Shown piece after piece: positions 26,115-35,634 of a DNA stretch of 64,000 bases (within the stretch, counting starts at the first letter, position 1; the number at the start of each line of letters is the position of its first letter). The stretch is from BOG-1155 sp963717985 (GTDB taxonomy: Bacteria; Desulfobacterota; Syntrophorhabdia; Syntrophorhabdales; WCHB1-27): NCBI GenBank assembly GCA_963717985.1, contig CAVQYC010000003.1, positions 620,001 through 684,000 of the forward strand, in the 5' to 3' direction. The notes under the pieces were generated by a model. That model was not told the DNA's origin, did not search any database, and worked only from the letters and a program-made list of their open reading frames with translations. The position numbers and the translations under genes are program-made.

Positions 26115-26898
26115 CACGCTTCTCGTCATCGATATCGGGAATACGAACGTTGTCTTCGGAGTCTACAGGGACGACACGCTCGTCAACCATTGGCGGCTCA
26201 GCACGGTGCTCCACAAGACAGTAGACGAGTACGCCATGCTCGTCGAGAGCCTCCTTGCCTTTGAGGAACTGAAGCTGGCCGATATGGAGGCTGCGATCAT
26301 CTCGTGCGTGGTCCCGCCCCTTCTCATTTCTTTTCGGATGATGTGCTGCAAATACATCGGGATCGACCCGATAGTCATAGAGCCGGGCATAAAGACGGGC
26401 ATGCCCATCCTGTACGATAACCCGCAGGAAGTGGGGGCGGACCGTATCGTCAATGCGGTGGCGGGCTATGAGAAGCACAAAAAGGCCCTGATCATTGTCG
26501 ACTTCGGCACGGCCACGACTTTCGACTACGTGACGCCGAAAGGTGAATACGTGGGTGGGGCCATCGCCCCCGGCGTCATGATCTCCATGGAGGCCCTGTT
26601 TGAGCGTGCGTCGAAGCTGCCGAGGGTCGAGCTTGTAAAACCGAAAGAGATCATCGGAAAGAATACGGTCAACGCCATGCAGGCCGGGATCGTGTACGGC
26701 TATATCAGTCTCGTTGACGGCATCGTGGTGCGGATGAAGGAGGCAGTAACGACGAAGCCCCGTGTTATAGCCACCGGGGGTCTTGCAAATCTCATCTACC
26801 GGGAATCCCAAAGCCTGGACGAGGTCGATGAGCTACTCACGCTGAAGGGGCTGAAAATACTCTACGACAAGAACAAGGACTACCACAAGTTCAAGTAG
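26101..26898 (+). CDS. coaX: Type III pantothenate kinase
   Basis: 265 residues of the CoaX/Baf family: LLVIDIGNTNVVFGVY at ~6-21 is the phosphate-binding loop, GADRIVNAVAGYE near 115 and FGTATTFDYVTPKGEYVGGAIAPG at ~138-160 the substrate and metal sites. It catalyses ATP-dependent phosphorylation of pantothenate, the first step to CoA. This cofactor-operon arrangement (birA-coaX) is common and fits an organism rich in acyl-CoA metabolism. The ATG overlaps birA; AAGGTGA is nine bases upstream. Confidence 0.95.
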   Translation: MSVSSTLLVIDIGNTNVVFGVYRDDTLVNHWRLSTVLHKTVDEYAMLVESLLAFEELKLADMEAAIISCVVPPLLISFRMMCCKYIGIDPIVIEPGIKTGMPILYDNPQEVGADRIVNAVAGYEKHKKALIIVDFGTATTFDYVTPKGEYVGGAIAPGVMISMEALFERASKLPRVELVKPKEIIGKNTVNAMQAGIVYGYISLVDGIVVRMKEAVTTKPRVIATGGLANLIYRESQSLDEVDELLTLKGLKILYDKNKDYHKFK

Positions 26899-26982
26899 GG
26901 GCCGGTCGTCTATCGCGTCATGGCCGGTCCGTATCCAATAACAACTACTTCCATAGCCAGCCCCTCTATCGATTACCACCGG

Positions 26983-27599
26983 TCATTGTTGTGGAGGACA
27001 TGGCACCGGCTTGGAAAAGTCGGGAACCATGTTGCCGTCTTCTTTGATCACATTCCCATTCGGATCGGTTTTGGGTGCATAACATTGATTCGGCACCGCG
27101 GTTGTCTGCGGCGGAGGCCCTTGCGGATAAGCGGTAGTGGCCTCGGCGGGTGGAACCTCAATTACGTAAGGAGGTGCGGGATATGGATATTGATAATATG
27201 GATCATAATAGGCTGGAGGTACCGGTACGGCGTAGTAAGGCCACCAGAACGGACTGAAGACGCCTCCGATAACTATTCCACCCAGAAAAGCTCCGAATAT
27301 CGACCCTCTTGGCGCATATCCCCTGTAATAGTACCTGCCGTAGCCGCCGTAATAATGTCCTCCATAGTAGTGGCCTCCGCGAGCATATCCGCCATACCAA
27401 CGACCTGCACCGCCTCCATGAGATCCGCCTCCGGGTTGACCGCTGGAGAACGCATGGGCTCCCCCGGACGCATGTCCGGAAGACGCACCGGCGTGTCCCC
27501 CCCTCCATGCCCGCCCCCCCCGCCGTGTCCGCCCCTTGCGTAGGCGTTCGAGACGGCAACAACCAGACAAAGCAACAGGATCAAGAAGACTTTTTTCAT
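26983..27599 (-). CDS. Secreted Gly/Tyr-rich protein, apparent single-base frameshift
   Basis: The N-terminal frame starts at ATG 27599 behind AAGGAGGGTGCT and encodes a clear signal peptide (KKVFLILLLCLVVAVSNAYA) followed by GGHGGGG. The downstream frame, ending at 26983, encodes a Gly/His/Tyr-rich region, a hydrophobic glycine-zipper-like segment (FGAFLGGIVIGGVF) and a Pro/Tyr-rich tail with two Cys. The two join if one base is removed from a C run (seven C at 27497-27503 or eight at 27514-27521). The restored ~205-residue protein is probably exported to the periplasm or outer membrane. Function unknown. The frameshift is likely a consensus error. Confidence 0.65.
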
Positions 27600-27628
27600 A
27601 GCACCCTCCTTGCGGCACCTACTTACAT

Positions 27629-27657
27629 ATTGTAAGCCCGCATGAGGAATGCGTCAA
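27629..27657 (-). promoter_or_regulatory. Sigma-70-like promoter for the Gly/Tyr-rich secreted protein
   Basis: On the minus strand TTGACG and TACAAT are 17 bp apart, 30 bp upstream of the ATG at 27599. A good match that supports the start chosen for this gene. Confidence 0.55.
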
Positions 27658-27756
27658 AGGGTTCCGGTGGGTATTCGTCTTTCTTGTTGACCCCGGCAGG
27701 ATAATGTTAGTAAACTCCACTTTCAGTTCTAACCCTGTAAATGGTTTCCTGATGAG

Positions 27757-28989
27757 ATGGGAAAGGGGGCGCCAACGGAGAGACCGGCTTCCAGACAACA
27801 GCGCACAGTCTATTTCGTCCTGACGTCGATCGCGGTCTGCCACCTGCTGAACGACATGGTATCGTCGTCGCTGCTGCCGTCGATGTATCCGATGTTCAAG
27901 AGCTTGCTTCACCTGACCTTCGGGCAGATAGGGCTGCTGGCTTTGACGTATCAGTTGACGGCCTCCCTGCTGCAGCCGGCTGTGGGTCTTTATACGGACC
28001 GTCACCCCAAGCCCTTTTCACTGCCGATCGGGCTCTGCTCGACCCTCATCGGCCTTTTGCTGCTTTCGGTTGCACACAGTTTTCACGCGGTTGTTTTTGC
28101 GGCGGCATTGGTGGGCATGGGCTCTTCCGTGTTCCATCCGGAGTCGTCCCGGGTGGCCCGGATGGCCTCCGGCGGCCGATACGGACTGGCTCAGTCGCTG
28201 TTCCAGGTCGGCGGAAATGTCGGCCAGGCCGGTGGGCCGCTGCTGGTTGCGTTTGTGGTTTTATCGAGGGGACAATCCAGCATCGCCTGGTTCTCGCTTA
28301 TCGCCCTGCTCTTGGTCATCCTGCTGGTTCCGGTAAGCGTCTGGTACAGGGCCCACCTCACGCCAAAAACCGGGGTCGCACCCGCCACTACCGCCGGGTC
28401 ACCGCTCTCACCCAAGAAGGTCTGGGTGTCGGTCGGAATTCTGGTGGCGCTCATTTTCTCCAAGTTCTTCTACCTGTCCAGCATTAATAACTACCTTATC
28501 TTTTACCTGGTCGAGAGGTTCCATCTCTCGGTGCGCGCCGCCCAGATTCACCTTTTCTTCTTTCTGGCCGCCGTCGCCGTAGGGACCTTCGTCGGCGGAC
28601 CCCTCGGTGACCGCATCGGCCGCAAGTTTGTAATTTGGGTCTCGATCCTAGGCGTCTTGCCCTTCACGCTCCTGCTGCCGCACGCCAACCTGTTCTGGAG
28701 CACCATCCTCACCGTCATCATCGGCCTGGTGCTGGCATCGGCCTTCCCGGCGATTGTGGTCTATGCCCAGGAGTTGCTGCCGGGGAAAGTCGGCATGATC
28801 TCCGGTCTCTTCTTCGGACTGGCCTTCGGAATCGCGGGACTGGGGGCCGCCCTGTTCGGCCGGCTTGCCGACCTGACCAGCATCGACTTCGTCTATAAAG
28901 TCTGCGCTTATCTGCCGGCTATCGGCCTGCTGACTGCTTTTTTACCTAACTTGCATGAAGACCGGACCCAAAAAGTTCGGGCCCGTTGA
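27757..28989 (+). CDS. fsr: MFS exporter, fosmidomycin-resistance (Fsr) type
   Basis: 410 residues with about twelve hydrophobic segments. HLLNDMVSSSLLPSMYP, LTYQLTASLLQPAVGLYTD and FHPESSRVARMASGGRYGLAQSLFQVGGNVGQ are near-diagnostic of the Fsr branch of MFS drug exporters. It should act as a proton-driven exporter in the inner membrane; substrates other than fosmidomycin are possible. Weak ribosome site. Convergent with the molybdenum hydroxylase FAD subunit 26 bp downstream, no terminator seen between them. Confidence 0.85.
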   Translation: MGKGAPTERPASRQQRTVYFVLTSIAVCHLLNDMVSSSLLPSMYPMFKSLLHLTFGQIGLLALTYQLTASLLQPAVGLYTDRHPKPFSLPIGLCSTLIGLLLLSVAHSFHAVVFAAALVGMGSSVFHPESSRVARMASGGRYGLAQSLFQVGGNVGQAGGPLLVAFVVLSRGQSSIAWFSLIALLLVILLVPVSVWYRAHLTPKTGVAPATTAGSPLSPKKVWVSVGILVALIFSKFFYLSSINNYLIFYLVERFHLSVRAAQIHLFFFLAAVAVGTFVGGPLGDRIGRKFVIWVSILGVLPFTLLLPHANLFWSTILTVIIGLVLASAFPAIVVYAQELLPGKVGMISGLFFGLAFGIAGLGAALFGRLADLTSIDFVYKVCAYLPAIGLLTAFLPNLHEDRTQKVRAR

Positions 28990-29015
28990 CACCGGGTCAA
29001 AAGCACATTGTCACG

Positions 29016-31400
29016 TCAGCCCAGTAGGATCCTCTTTACCAATGTTTTTGTGATCTCCACCCTATACGCATTCATACCGAGAGGCTTCGCGCCCTCGACT
29101 GCCTTTTCCGCCGCTTTTGCGGCAGTTTCCTCATCAATCTGCCGGCCTTCGATCAGAAGCTCCGCGGCTTCTGCCCGAATCGGGGCCGGGGCAACGCCAC
29201 CAAGTGCGATGCGGGCCTCTTTGCAAATGCCGTCATTTAAGGTCAATACGGAAGCGACGCTCACCACCGCAAAGTCAATCGGCTTTCTCAACGTAAACTT
29301 CTCGTACCGCTGACGCGACCCCAGAGGCGGCCGGGGAATCCGGACCTCCTTTATCAGCTCGTCCGCTTCAAGGACGTGAGACGTCGTCGCGGTCGCCGCA
29401 AAAAACCGCGCTGCCTCAATTGTCCGTGTGGTCGTCACAATGTGCGCATTCAAAGCCACGAGTGCGATCCCCACATCCGAGGGACCGACCGCCAGGCAGC
29501 CGCAGTTAAAACATCGCCCTGCCTCCGTCTCGATTTCATCCATGGTGAGACCCTGTACGTCTTCGGCCTCAATACCCTCGATCCGCCGGGAGGGGAGCAG
29601 CTCACGCACCTGCACCCTGGGTGTCGCACTCAGGCTGGGCTCGCTGAATGCAGGCGCCGTTGTTTTAGCCTCGACGGGTCCTGCTACTTCCTTGAAAGAT
29701 GCCCCTATAAGCCGGGCAGCCTCTCTTGCTGAGGCCACGGCCTGAATGACGGTGGACGGGCCGGAGACCACATCTCCGCCCGCGAAGACGCCCGGGACGT
29801 CCGTCTCCAGGGTCGATGAATCGACTGATATAGTGCCTTTCCTGTCATATACGACTCCGGGGGCAGAGAAAGACTGATCGACCGTCTGGCCGATTGCAAC
29901 AATAATGGTGTCGGCTTGAAAGCTCGAGGCCGTACAGGTCACATCGTACTGAGGGTTGAAAGTGCCGTCAGGCTCCCGGACCGAGAGGCATGTGACCGTC
30001 TCGAGACCTACGGCCTTTCCATCTTTTTTCACGATCTCCTTTATCCCAAGGGAAGGATGGATAATTACCCCCTCTTCCTCGGCTTCCATGATCTCATTAT
30101 CCTGCGCGAGCATCCTGTCCAACGAGTGAGGGTCACGGCACTCCAGACAGATGAGATGCACAACCTCCGCCCCCGTTCTCCTGGCCGTTCTGGCAGCGTC
30201 AATCGCAACACTGCCGCCGCCGATAACGATCACTTCTTTGCCTAGAGGGACTTTCTCGCCCGCATTGATAGCCTTGAGATAATCCAGGGCATAACGTACC
30301 CCCTTTGCGTCTTCACCGGGTACCCCCAGCCTCAGGCTCTTCCAGGTTCCGCCCGCCAGGAAGAGTGCGTCGAACCGTTTCTTAAGGTCGGCAACGGCAA
30401 CGTCCTTCCCCACGTCGACGCCGACCTGGAAGCTGATCCCCATATCTTTCAGGGCCTGGACCTGCCTTCTCACCAGGTCCTTCGGCAGCCGGTAAGGAGG
30501 TATACTGTAGAAGAGCATGCCGCCCGCTTCGGGCAGTTTCTCATACACAGTCACCTTATGCCCCGCCTTCCTCAGGTAAAAGGCTGCCGCGAGCCCCGCA
30601 GGACCCGAGCCTACTACTGCGACGCTCTTCCCTGACTCTTCCTCGGGCGGCGCATAAAACTCGGGCGCATGGCTCAGCACGTAATCACCTACCCCGCGCT
30701 CGACGCATTGTATCCCCACGGCGTCATCGAATGCGTTCCTGTTGCACTCGGGCTCGCAAAATACGGGGCAAATCCGGCCTGTGACCGCGGGAAGGGGGTT
30801 GTATTCCATCAGTATCCGCGCCGCGGAAGCCAAATCGCCCTTGCGGACCTTGCTCAGGTAAGCGGGGATGTCGGTGCGGGCCGGGCAATGGCTCGCGCAC
30901 GGGTATTCGGCGGGCCGGGCGGCCCCGAAGAGCGAATGATAACGGTTGTCTCCCGACAAGGCGTTACATATCTTGCCGCCTTTGCGCAGGCATACGATAG
31001 GTCCGCCGATCTGCTGCGGATACCGGTAGTACCAGCAGCGCACGTCCTGGGCCAGGTTTCCGCCTAGGGTGGCCATGTTCCTGATGTGCGGCGTGGCTAC
31101 GGAGTGGACTGCCTCTGCGAGAAGCTTGTACTCTTCTTTGACGACAGGTGAGGCGGCTATGTCGGCCAGCAGGGTGAGCGCGCCTATTTTGAGGCCCTTC
31201 TTATCCTTTTTGATATAGTCCATGCCATTGATTGTCTTTATGTTGATCACCGCCTCGGGATAGGCGGGCATGCATTTGCCTCTCATGGCAGCCAGAAGAT
31301 CGGTGCCGCCTGCGTTGACCTTTGCTTTTCCCTCGTATTGTGCAAGAAGTCCGGTCGCCTCTTTGACCGAACGTGCGTTATAGTGCGCGAAGGGCTTCAT
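29016..31400 (-). CDS. Molybdenum hydroxylase FAD subunit (HcrB/CoxM-like) with inserted GltD-like NAD(P)H oxidoreductase
   Basis: 794 residues from ATG 31400 (GGAGG upstream). Residues 1-160 are the FAD-binding start of a CoxM/HcrB subunit (VNAGGTDLLAAMRG, ATLGGNLAQDVRC). Cys122, Cys137 and Cys145 sit almost exactly where HcrB of 4-hydroxybenzoyl-CoA reductase binds its extra [4Fe-4S] (family knowledge, from memory); the fourth HcrB Cys is absent. Then ~475 residues of GltD type intervene: Cys clusters (CASHCPARTDIP, GRICPVFCEPEC), an FAD loop VAVVGSGPAGLAAAF and an NAD(P) loop VIVIGGGSVAIDAAR. From ~637 the CoxM C-terminal domain resumes, preceded by CFNCGC. Overlaps the large subunit by 4 bp. 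The fusion suggests electrons pass directly between NAD(P)H and the Mo enzyme. Confidence 0.9.
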   Translation of the reverse strand: MKPFAHYNARSVKEATGLLAQYEGKAKVNAGGTDLLAAMRGKCMPAYPEAVINIKTINGMDYIKKDKKGLKIGALTLLADIAASPVVKEEYKLLAEAVHSVATPHIRNMATLGGNLAQDVRCWYYRYPQQIGGPIVCLRKGGKICNALSGDNRYHSLFGAARPAEYPCASHCPARTDIPAYLSKVRKGDLASAARILMEYNPLPAVTGRICPVFCEPECNRNAFDDAVGIQCVERGVGDYVLSHAPEFYAPPEEESGKSVAVVGSGPAGLAAAFYLRKAGHKVTVYEKLPEAGGMLFYSIPPYRLPKDLVRRQVQALKDMGISFQVGVDVGKDVAVADLKKRFDALFLAGGTWKSLRLGVPGEDAKGVRYALDYLKAINAGEKVPLGKEVIVIGGGSVAIDAARTARRTGAEVVHLICLECRDPHSLDRMLAQDNEIMEAEEEGVIIHPSLGIKEIVKKDGKAVGLETVTCLSVREPDGTFNPQYDVTCTASSFQADTIIVAIGQTVDQSFSAPGVVYDRKGTISVDSSTLETDVPGVFAGGDVVSGPSTVIQAVASAREAARLIGASFKEVAGPVEAKTTAPAFSEPSLSATPRVQVRELLPSRRIEGIEAEDVQGLTMDEIETEAGRCFNCGCLAVGPSDVGIALVALNAHIVTTTRTIEAARFFAATATTSHVLEADELIKEVRIPRPPLGSRQRYEKFTLRKPIDFAVVSVASVLTLNDGICKEARIALGGVAPAPIRAEAAELLIEGRQIDEETAAKAAEKAVEGAKPLGMNAYRVEITKTLVKRILLG

Positions 31401-33685
31401 TTCGTACCTCCATTTTTCACATCGTCCACCTTTCCGAGCGCCTTCAATACCCTGTCGGGCGTCACCGGATACTCGTGCAGCCATGTGCCGATTGCGTTTG
31501 AAACAGCCATGAGTACCGCAGACGGCCCTGGTGAGGTGGATATCTCGCCGACGCCTACGGCATGGAAGCGGTGGCTGGGAAAGGGGGTTTCCATAACCAC
31601 GTTGTCGATTACGGGCAGTTCGGCAAAAGTACGCCATTTATAATCGATCAAATTGGCATTCACAATATGCCCTGTCCGGCGGTCGAGGATTGTTTCTTCG
31701 AAGATGGCGCTGTCGATGCCCGCGGAGCCGAAACATCCGTTGAGCTGGCCTTCAAGACCCGGAGGGTCTATAATCTGACCCACGTCAGTGGCGTTCACCA
31801 CCCGGATCAGGTCCACCTTACCCGTCTCCGTGTCGACCTCGACCTCCACAAAACTCATCATCATGTTGCACATCGTAAAATCCGGGTCAAAGCGTCCGTA
31901 GCCGAGTATGGTCCGGTCGTTTCCCATGGACCTCCACTTCATGTTTTTCTCCGGATGGCCTTTCACAAATACCACGGCATCGGCCGTATCGAGGTCCTCA
32001 GGGGGCGTACCCAGTTTGCGTGCGGCCATTTCGAGGATTTGTCGTTTCGCGTCCTCCGCCGCGTTGATGACGGCGCTCCCGATGGCATAGGTGCCTCTGG
32101 AGCCGACGGGTCCGAACTCGAAGGGGGTCACCAGCGAGTCGGCCGGCGTCATGGAGATGCTGTCCGGCGGTATCTGGAGCACTTCGGCAACCATCTTGAT
32201 ATAGTTGCTCTTCTGACCAGTCCCGTGCTCTGCGACGCAGAGAAAGATGGTCGCTGTGCCGTTATACCCGAGCTGCACATAGGCTTCCGACGCATCCTCA
32301 CCGATGTCGGCATTCCCGTGCACGCCCACACCGATGCCGCGCCGTTTTGCGCCGCTCACCGCGGTCGGCTGCTTCCAGCCCCTCCATTTCTCCTTCCAGC
32401 CGAAGGTCTCGGCGCCCTTATCCATGGCCTTTGAGAAATCGATTCCCCGGAAGTCAAACCAGTTTCCATCCCGCCAATAGTACCCTCCGCCGGGCTTGAC
32501 GAAGTTTTTCCTGAGCACCTCGAAGGGGTCGAGGCCTGCCTTCTCCATGGCAAGGCAGAGAAGCGGAATAAAAGAGCTTTTCAGCTCCTGACCGCCGAAG
32601 CCCCGTGTGGCGCCGGAGGCGTTCCTGTTGGTGGCCACCACGATATTCTTCAGGTCCCAGTTGGGACACTGGGCCATGATCATAAGCTCGCCCGAGCCTA
32701 TCGCCACTTGGGCCTGTGTCGTGAAAGAATAGTATCCCGTGTCAACGTACCAGGTGCCCTGAATGGCGGTCAATGTGCCATCCTTCTTCATGCCGACTCT
32801 CGCATGTATGCGCGAGCCGACCCTCAGCACGAAAGTGGCCATGTGCTCCTCTTTCGAGATCATCACCTTTACCGGCCGCCCGGTGGCCCTGCTCAGAAGG
32901 ATCGCATAGGACTGCACCTGCCAGCACGTAAACTTTGTCCCGAAACCGCCGCCCACCTGGCATCCTATGCTTCGTATTTCTATCTGCCTGTTGAAGACAT
33001 GGAAGAGGGTGACTTTATCCATATAAGGGGCCTGACTGGTTCCCCAGATGGTGACCTTGTTGGGCTCCTCCCAGATGGCTACCGCCCCCACCGATTCAGG
33101 CGGCAGGGCGTTCGCTATGTTCTCGTATCCGAAGGTGCCTTCGGTGATGACGTCGGCCTCCGTGAACCCCTGCTCCACATCGCCCCTCACCACGCCTTTG
33201 AGACAGTTGGGGCCGTAGATGATCGTGCCACCGGGCAATATATTGTCCGGATACTCGTCCCACACCGCCGGGGCGCCGGGAGCGAGGGCCGAATCTATGT
33301 CGAAGACCGCAGGGAGCACCTCATACTCGACATCGATCAGGGCAATGGCTTCTTCTGCGATCTCTTCGGTCGTGGCCGCCACGAGGGCCACGATGTCGCC
33401 CACGCACCTGACCTTCTTATCGAGGACACGCACGTTGCGCGGTGTGCCTCCCCTGTAATCGGGGATGTCTTCCCAGGTGAGGACCGCCTTCACGCCCGGC
33501 AGCGCCAGGGCCCTGCTCTTGTCGACCTTCTTGATGAGCGCGTGGGCATAAGGGCTTCGTTTCACTTTGCCGCAGAGGAGGTTTTGAAACTTCAAGTCGT
33601 CCATGTATTGTGCGGCCCCTGTGACGATGCCCTCCGCATCCCTGCGCTTCATTGCCTTGCCGATATATCTGTAGTCATTGCTCAT
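31397..33685 (-). CDS. Molybdenum hydroxylase large (molybdopterin) subunit, xanthine oxidase family
   Basis: 762 residues, the usual length. CQVGGGFGTK near 243 and RGFGGQE near 363 are Mo-cofactor contact motifs. GVGEISTSPGPSAVLMAVSNAIG near 712 carries the catalytic Glu of the GxGE motif. It catalyses hydroxylation or reductive dehydroxylation of an aromatic, heterocyclic or acyl-CoA substrate. The HcrB-like partner points to 4-hydroxybenzoyl-CoA reductase-like chemistry, but the large-subunit substrate pocket does not let me decide. AGGT-type ribosome site before the ATG. Six bp downstream of the small subunit. Confidence 0.92.
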   Translation of the reverse strand: MSNDYRYIGKAMKRRDAEGIVTGAAQYMDDLKFQNLLCGKVKRSPYAHALIKKVDKSRALALPGVKAVLTWEDIPDYRGGTPRNVRVLDKKVRCVGDIVALVAATTEEIAEEAIALIDVEYEVLPAVFDIDSALAPGAPAVWDEYPDNILPGGTIIYGPNCLKGVVRGDVEQGFTEADVITEGTFGYENIANALPPESVGAVAIWEEPNKVTIWGTSQAPYMDKVTLFHVFNRQIEIRSIGCQVGGGFGTKFTCWQVQSYAILLSRATGRPVKVMISKEEHMATFVLRVGSRIHARVGMKKDGTLTAIQGTWYVDTGYYSFTTQAQVAIGSGELMIMAQCPNWDLKNIVVATNRNASGATRGFGGQELKSSFIPLLCLAMEKAGLDPFEVLRKNFVKPGGGYYWRDGNWFDFRGIDFSKAMDKGAETFGWKEKWRGWKQPTAVSGAKRRGIGVGVHGNADIGEDASEAYVQLGYNGTATIFLCVAEHGTGQKSNYIKMVAEVLQIPPDSISMTPADSLVTPFEFGPVGSRGTYAIGSAVINAAEDAKRQILEMAARKLGTPPEDLDTADAVVFVKGHPEKNMKWRSMGNDRTILGYGRFDPDFTMCNMMMSFVEVEVDTETGKVDLIRVVNATDVGQIIDPPGLEGQLNGCFGSAGIDSAIFEETILDRRTGHIVNANLIDYKWRTFAELPVIDNVVMETPFPSHRFHAVGVGEISTSPGPSAVLMAVSNAIGTWLHEYPVTPDRVLKALGKVDDVKNGGTK

Positions 33686-33691
33686 TGTTTT

Positions 33692-34228
33692 TTACCTCCC
33701 CTTGTCCGCGACCGACATTACGGCCCTCAAGACATGGTAGTGGCTGACGCACCGGCAGAAGTTGCCCGAAAGGGCTTCCTTTACCTCATCCTCGCTTGGA
33801 TGAGGATTTTCATTGAGAAGGGCTTTTGCGGTCAGGATCATGCCGGGCGTGCAGAAGCCGCACTGAAAGGCGGTGTGATCGATAAAGGCCTGCTGGAGTG
33901 CGTCAAACTCTCCTGTCTTCGGGTCTCTTAGTCCTTCTATTGTGGTGACTGTCTTTCCCTCGCACTCCACAGTCAGGATCTTGCAGGAGAGAACCGCCTT
34001 TCCGTCCATTATGACGGTACAGCACCCGCAGGCGCCGTTATCGCAGGAGAGTTTCGTGCCCGTAAGCCCGAGGGTCTCTCTGAGCGTATGGGACAAGGCG
34101 TGGAACGGCTCGACTTCGCCGGGCCTGCTGCCTATGCCCAGCACGTATGCCTGTCCATTGACGGTAAGGTTAATGGGCGGGGCATCGGCCACCCTCTTAC
34201 GCGCTGCACCCGTCTTTTTCATTGCCAT
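33692..34228 (-). CDS. Molybdenum hydroxylase small [2Fe-2S] subunit
   Basis: About 178 residues from ATG 34228, which has GGAG eight bases upstream; the frame is open to 34270 without a better start. Two [2Fe-2S] motifs are visible: plant-type CDNGACGCCTVIMDGK...C near 65-90 and the helical CGFC...CRC near 125-160. It passes electrons between the Mo centre and the FAD subunit. NFCRCVSHYHVLRAV replaces the usual CRCTGY, a small divergence. First of three coupled genes; dctM ends 104 bp upstream. Confidence 0.93.
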   Translation of the reverse strand: MAMKKTGAARKRVADAPPINLTVNGQAYVLGIGSRPGEVEPFHALSHTLRETLGLTGTKLSCDNGACGCCTVIMDGKAVLSCKILTVECEGKTVTTIEGLRDPKTGEFDALQQAFIDHTAFQCGFCTPGMILTAKALLNENPHPSEDEVKEALSGNFCRCVSHYHVLRAVMSVADKGR

Positions 34229-34332
34229 ATCTTTTTCTCCATAAACATGTAGTATGCGCATCAGGGCCAACTACAACCCTATGTTTTGTCCTGCCATCGG
34301 TCCGTCTCCATGTCCTTGGTTTTCCATCTCCT

Positions 34333-35634
34333 TTACTTCATCAGCGCGTGCGGAAGGTAGACCGCTATCTGCGGGAAGATGAAAAGAAGAATGGTGAGGA
34401 CTGTCATGGAGATAAGAAAGGGGTAGACACCGGCGTAAATGGTGCCCATCGGTACCTTTGTAATATTCCTTACGATAAATACATTCATTGCGACAGGAGG
34501 GATAACTCCACCTATCACAACGGTAAGGCAGATCATCACGCCGGCCCAGAGTGGATCGTAACCGAGCTTGATTACTGCCGGGAAGAATATAGGTGTGGCA
34601 AGGATCATGAATGCCAGATCATCGATAACCGACCCGCCGAGGAGGTAGATCAGACTGATGATGATCATCACGACGTGACGGTGGAGGGGGAGGCCGACAA
34701 CCCAGGTTGCAGCCAGGGCAGGTATGGTCGTGACCGCGATGCAGTGGCCCAGAACCGTTGAAGCGGCAATGAGCATGAGTACCATGCAGGACGTCCGCAG
34801 CGACTCGACAACCGACTTCATAACCCCTTTCAGGTGTAGTTCTTTCCTGAAGAGCGTCAGGACGAGCACTGCGAGAGACCCTACGCTGCCTGCCTCCGTG
34901 GGTGTGAAGATCCCCCCCATGAGGCCGCCCACCATGAGAAGAAAGATCACTATGGGCCATACGATCTCGGGCAGCGTACTGACCCTCTCCGTCCACGTGT
35001 ATCTGTGGCTCTTCGGTCCCACTGACGGGTCTATTTTGCACCAGCCCACGATAACGGCGGCAAAAAGTGCGGCGAGGATGAGGCCGGGACAAAGGCCGGC
35101 CAGGAAGAGCTTCCCTATCGATTGCTCTGTAATCATACCGAAAATGATAAGGACCACGCTAGGGGGAAGGAGTATTCCCAGGGTGCCCGCAACAGCGACG
35201 ATCCCGGTCGAGAACTTTTTACTATAACCGAACCGGTCCATCTCCGGTACTGCAACACCGGCGAATGTCGCGGTCGTGGCAGCAGAGGAACCGCAAATAG
35301 CCTTAAAGATTGTGACGCCTGCAACCGTTGCCAGGCCCAGACCGCCTGGTATGTGTCCGATAAACCTGTTGGCCCCGTCGTAAAGACGCTTTGCAATACC
35401 CGCGTTAAAGGCTATCTGTCCCATGAGAACAAAGAGGGGTATGACGGTAAAGCCATAAGATGCGAAAGTCTCGAAAAAGTCCTTGGCTACCAGGTTCATA
35501 GCCCCTTTTACGGAGACAAGTACGGCGTAGCCGACAAAACCGGCAAGGCCCATGGCAAAGGCGAGCTCGATACCGGTAAGGAAAAACAGCAACAAAAAGA
35601 CAATGAGTACAATTCCAATAACGACCTCATTCAT
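34333..35634 (-). CDS. dctM: TRAP transporter large membrane subunit
   Basis: 433 residues, about 12 hydrophobic segments, with DctM family motifs ELAFAMGLAGFVGY, IPLFVLMGQIAFNAGIAKRLYD and GIFTPTEAGSVG. It forms the Na+-driven transport channel for an organic anion captured by DctP. It overlaps dctQ by 8 bp with GGAGGAG just before its ATG. Position between an acyl-CoA ligase and a molybdenum hydroxylase suggests an aromatic or heteroaromatic acid as cargo (inference). Confidence 0.94.
   Translation of the reverse strand: MNEVVIGIVLIVFLLLFFLTGIELAFAMGLAGFVGYAVLVSVKGAMNLVAKDFFETFASYGFTVIPLFVLMGQIAFNAGIAKRLYDGANRFIGHIPGGLGLATVAGVTIFKAICGSSAATTATFAGVAVPEMDRFGYSKKFSTGIVAVAGTLGILLPPSVVLIIFGMITEQSIGKLFLAGLCPGLILAALFAAVIVGWCKIDPSVGPKSHRYTWTERVSTLPEIVWPIVIFLLMVGGLMGGIFTPTEAGSVGSLAVLVLTLFRKELHLKGVMKSVVESLRTSCMVLMLIAASTVLGHCIAVTTIPALAATWVVGLPLHRHVVMIIISLIYLLGGSVIDDLAFMILATPIFFPAVIKLGYDPLWAGVMICLTVVIGGVIPPVAMNVFIVRNITKVPMGTIYAGVYPFLISMTVLTILLFIFPQIAVYLPHALMK

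Noticed and set aside
31562..33931. Plus-strand ORFs (290 and 407 residues) opposite the Mo hydroxylase
   Set aside because: Shadows of the large and small subunits with no family signature.
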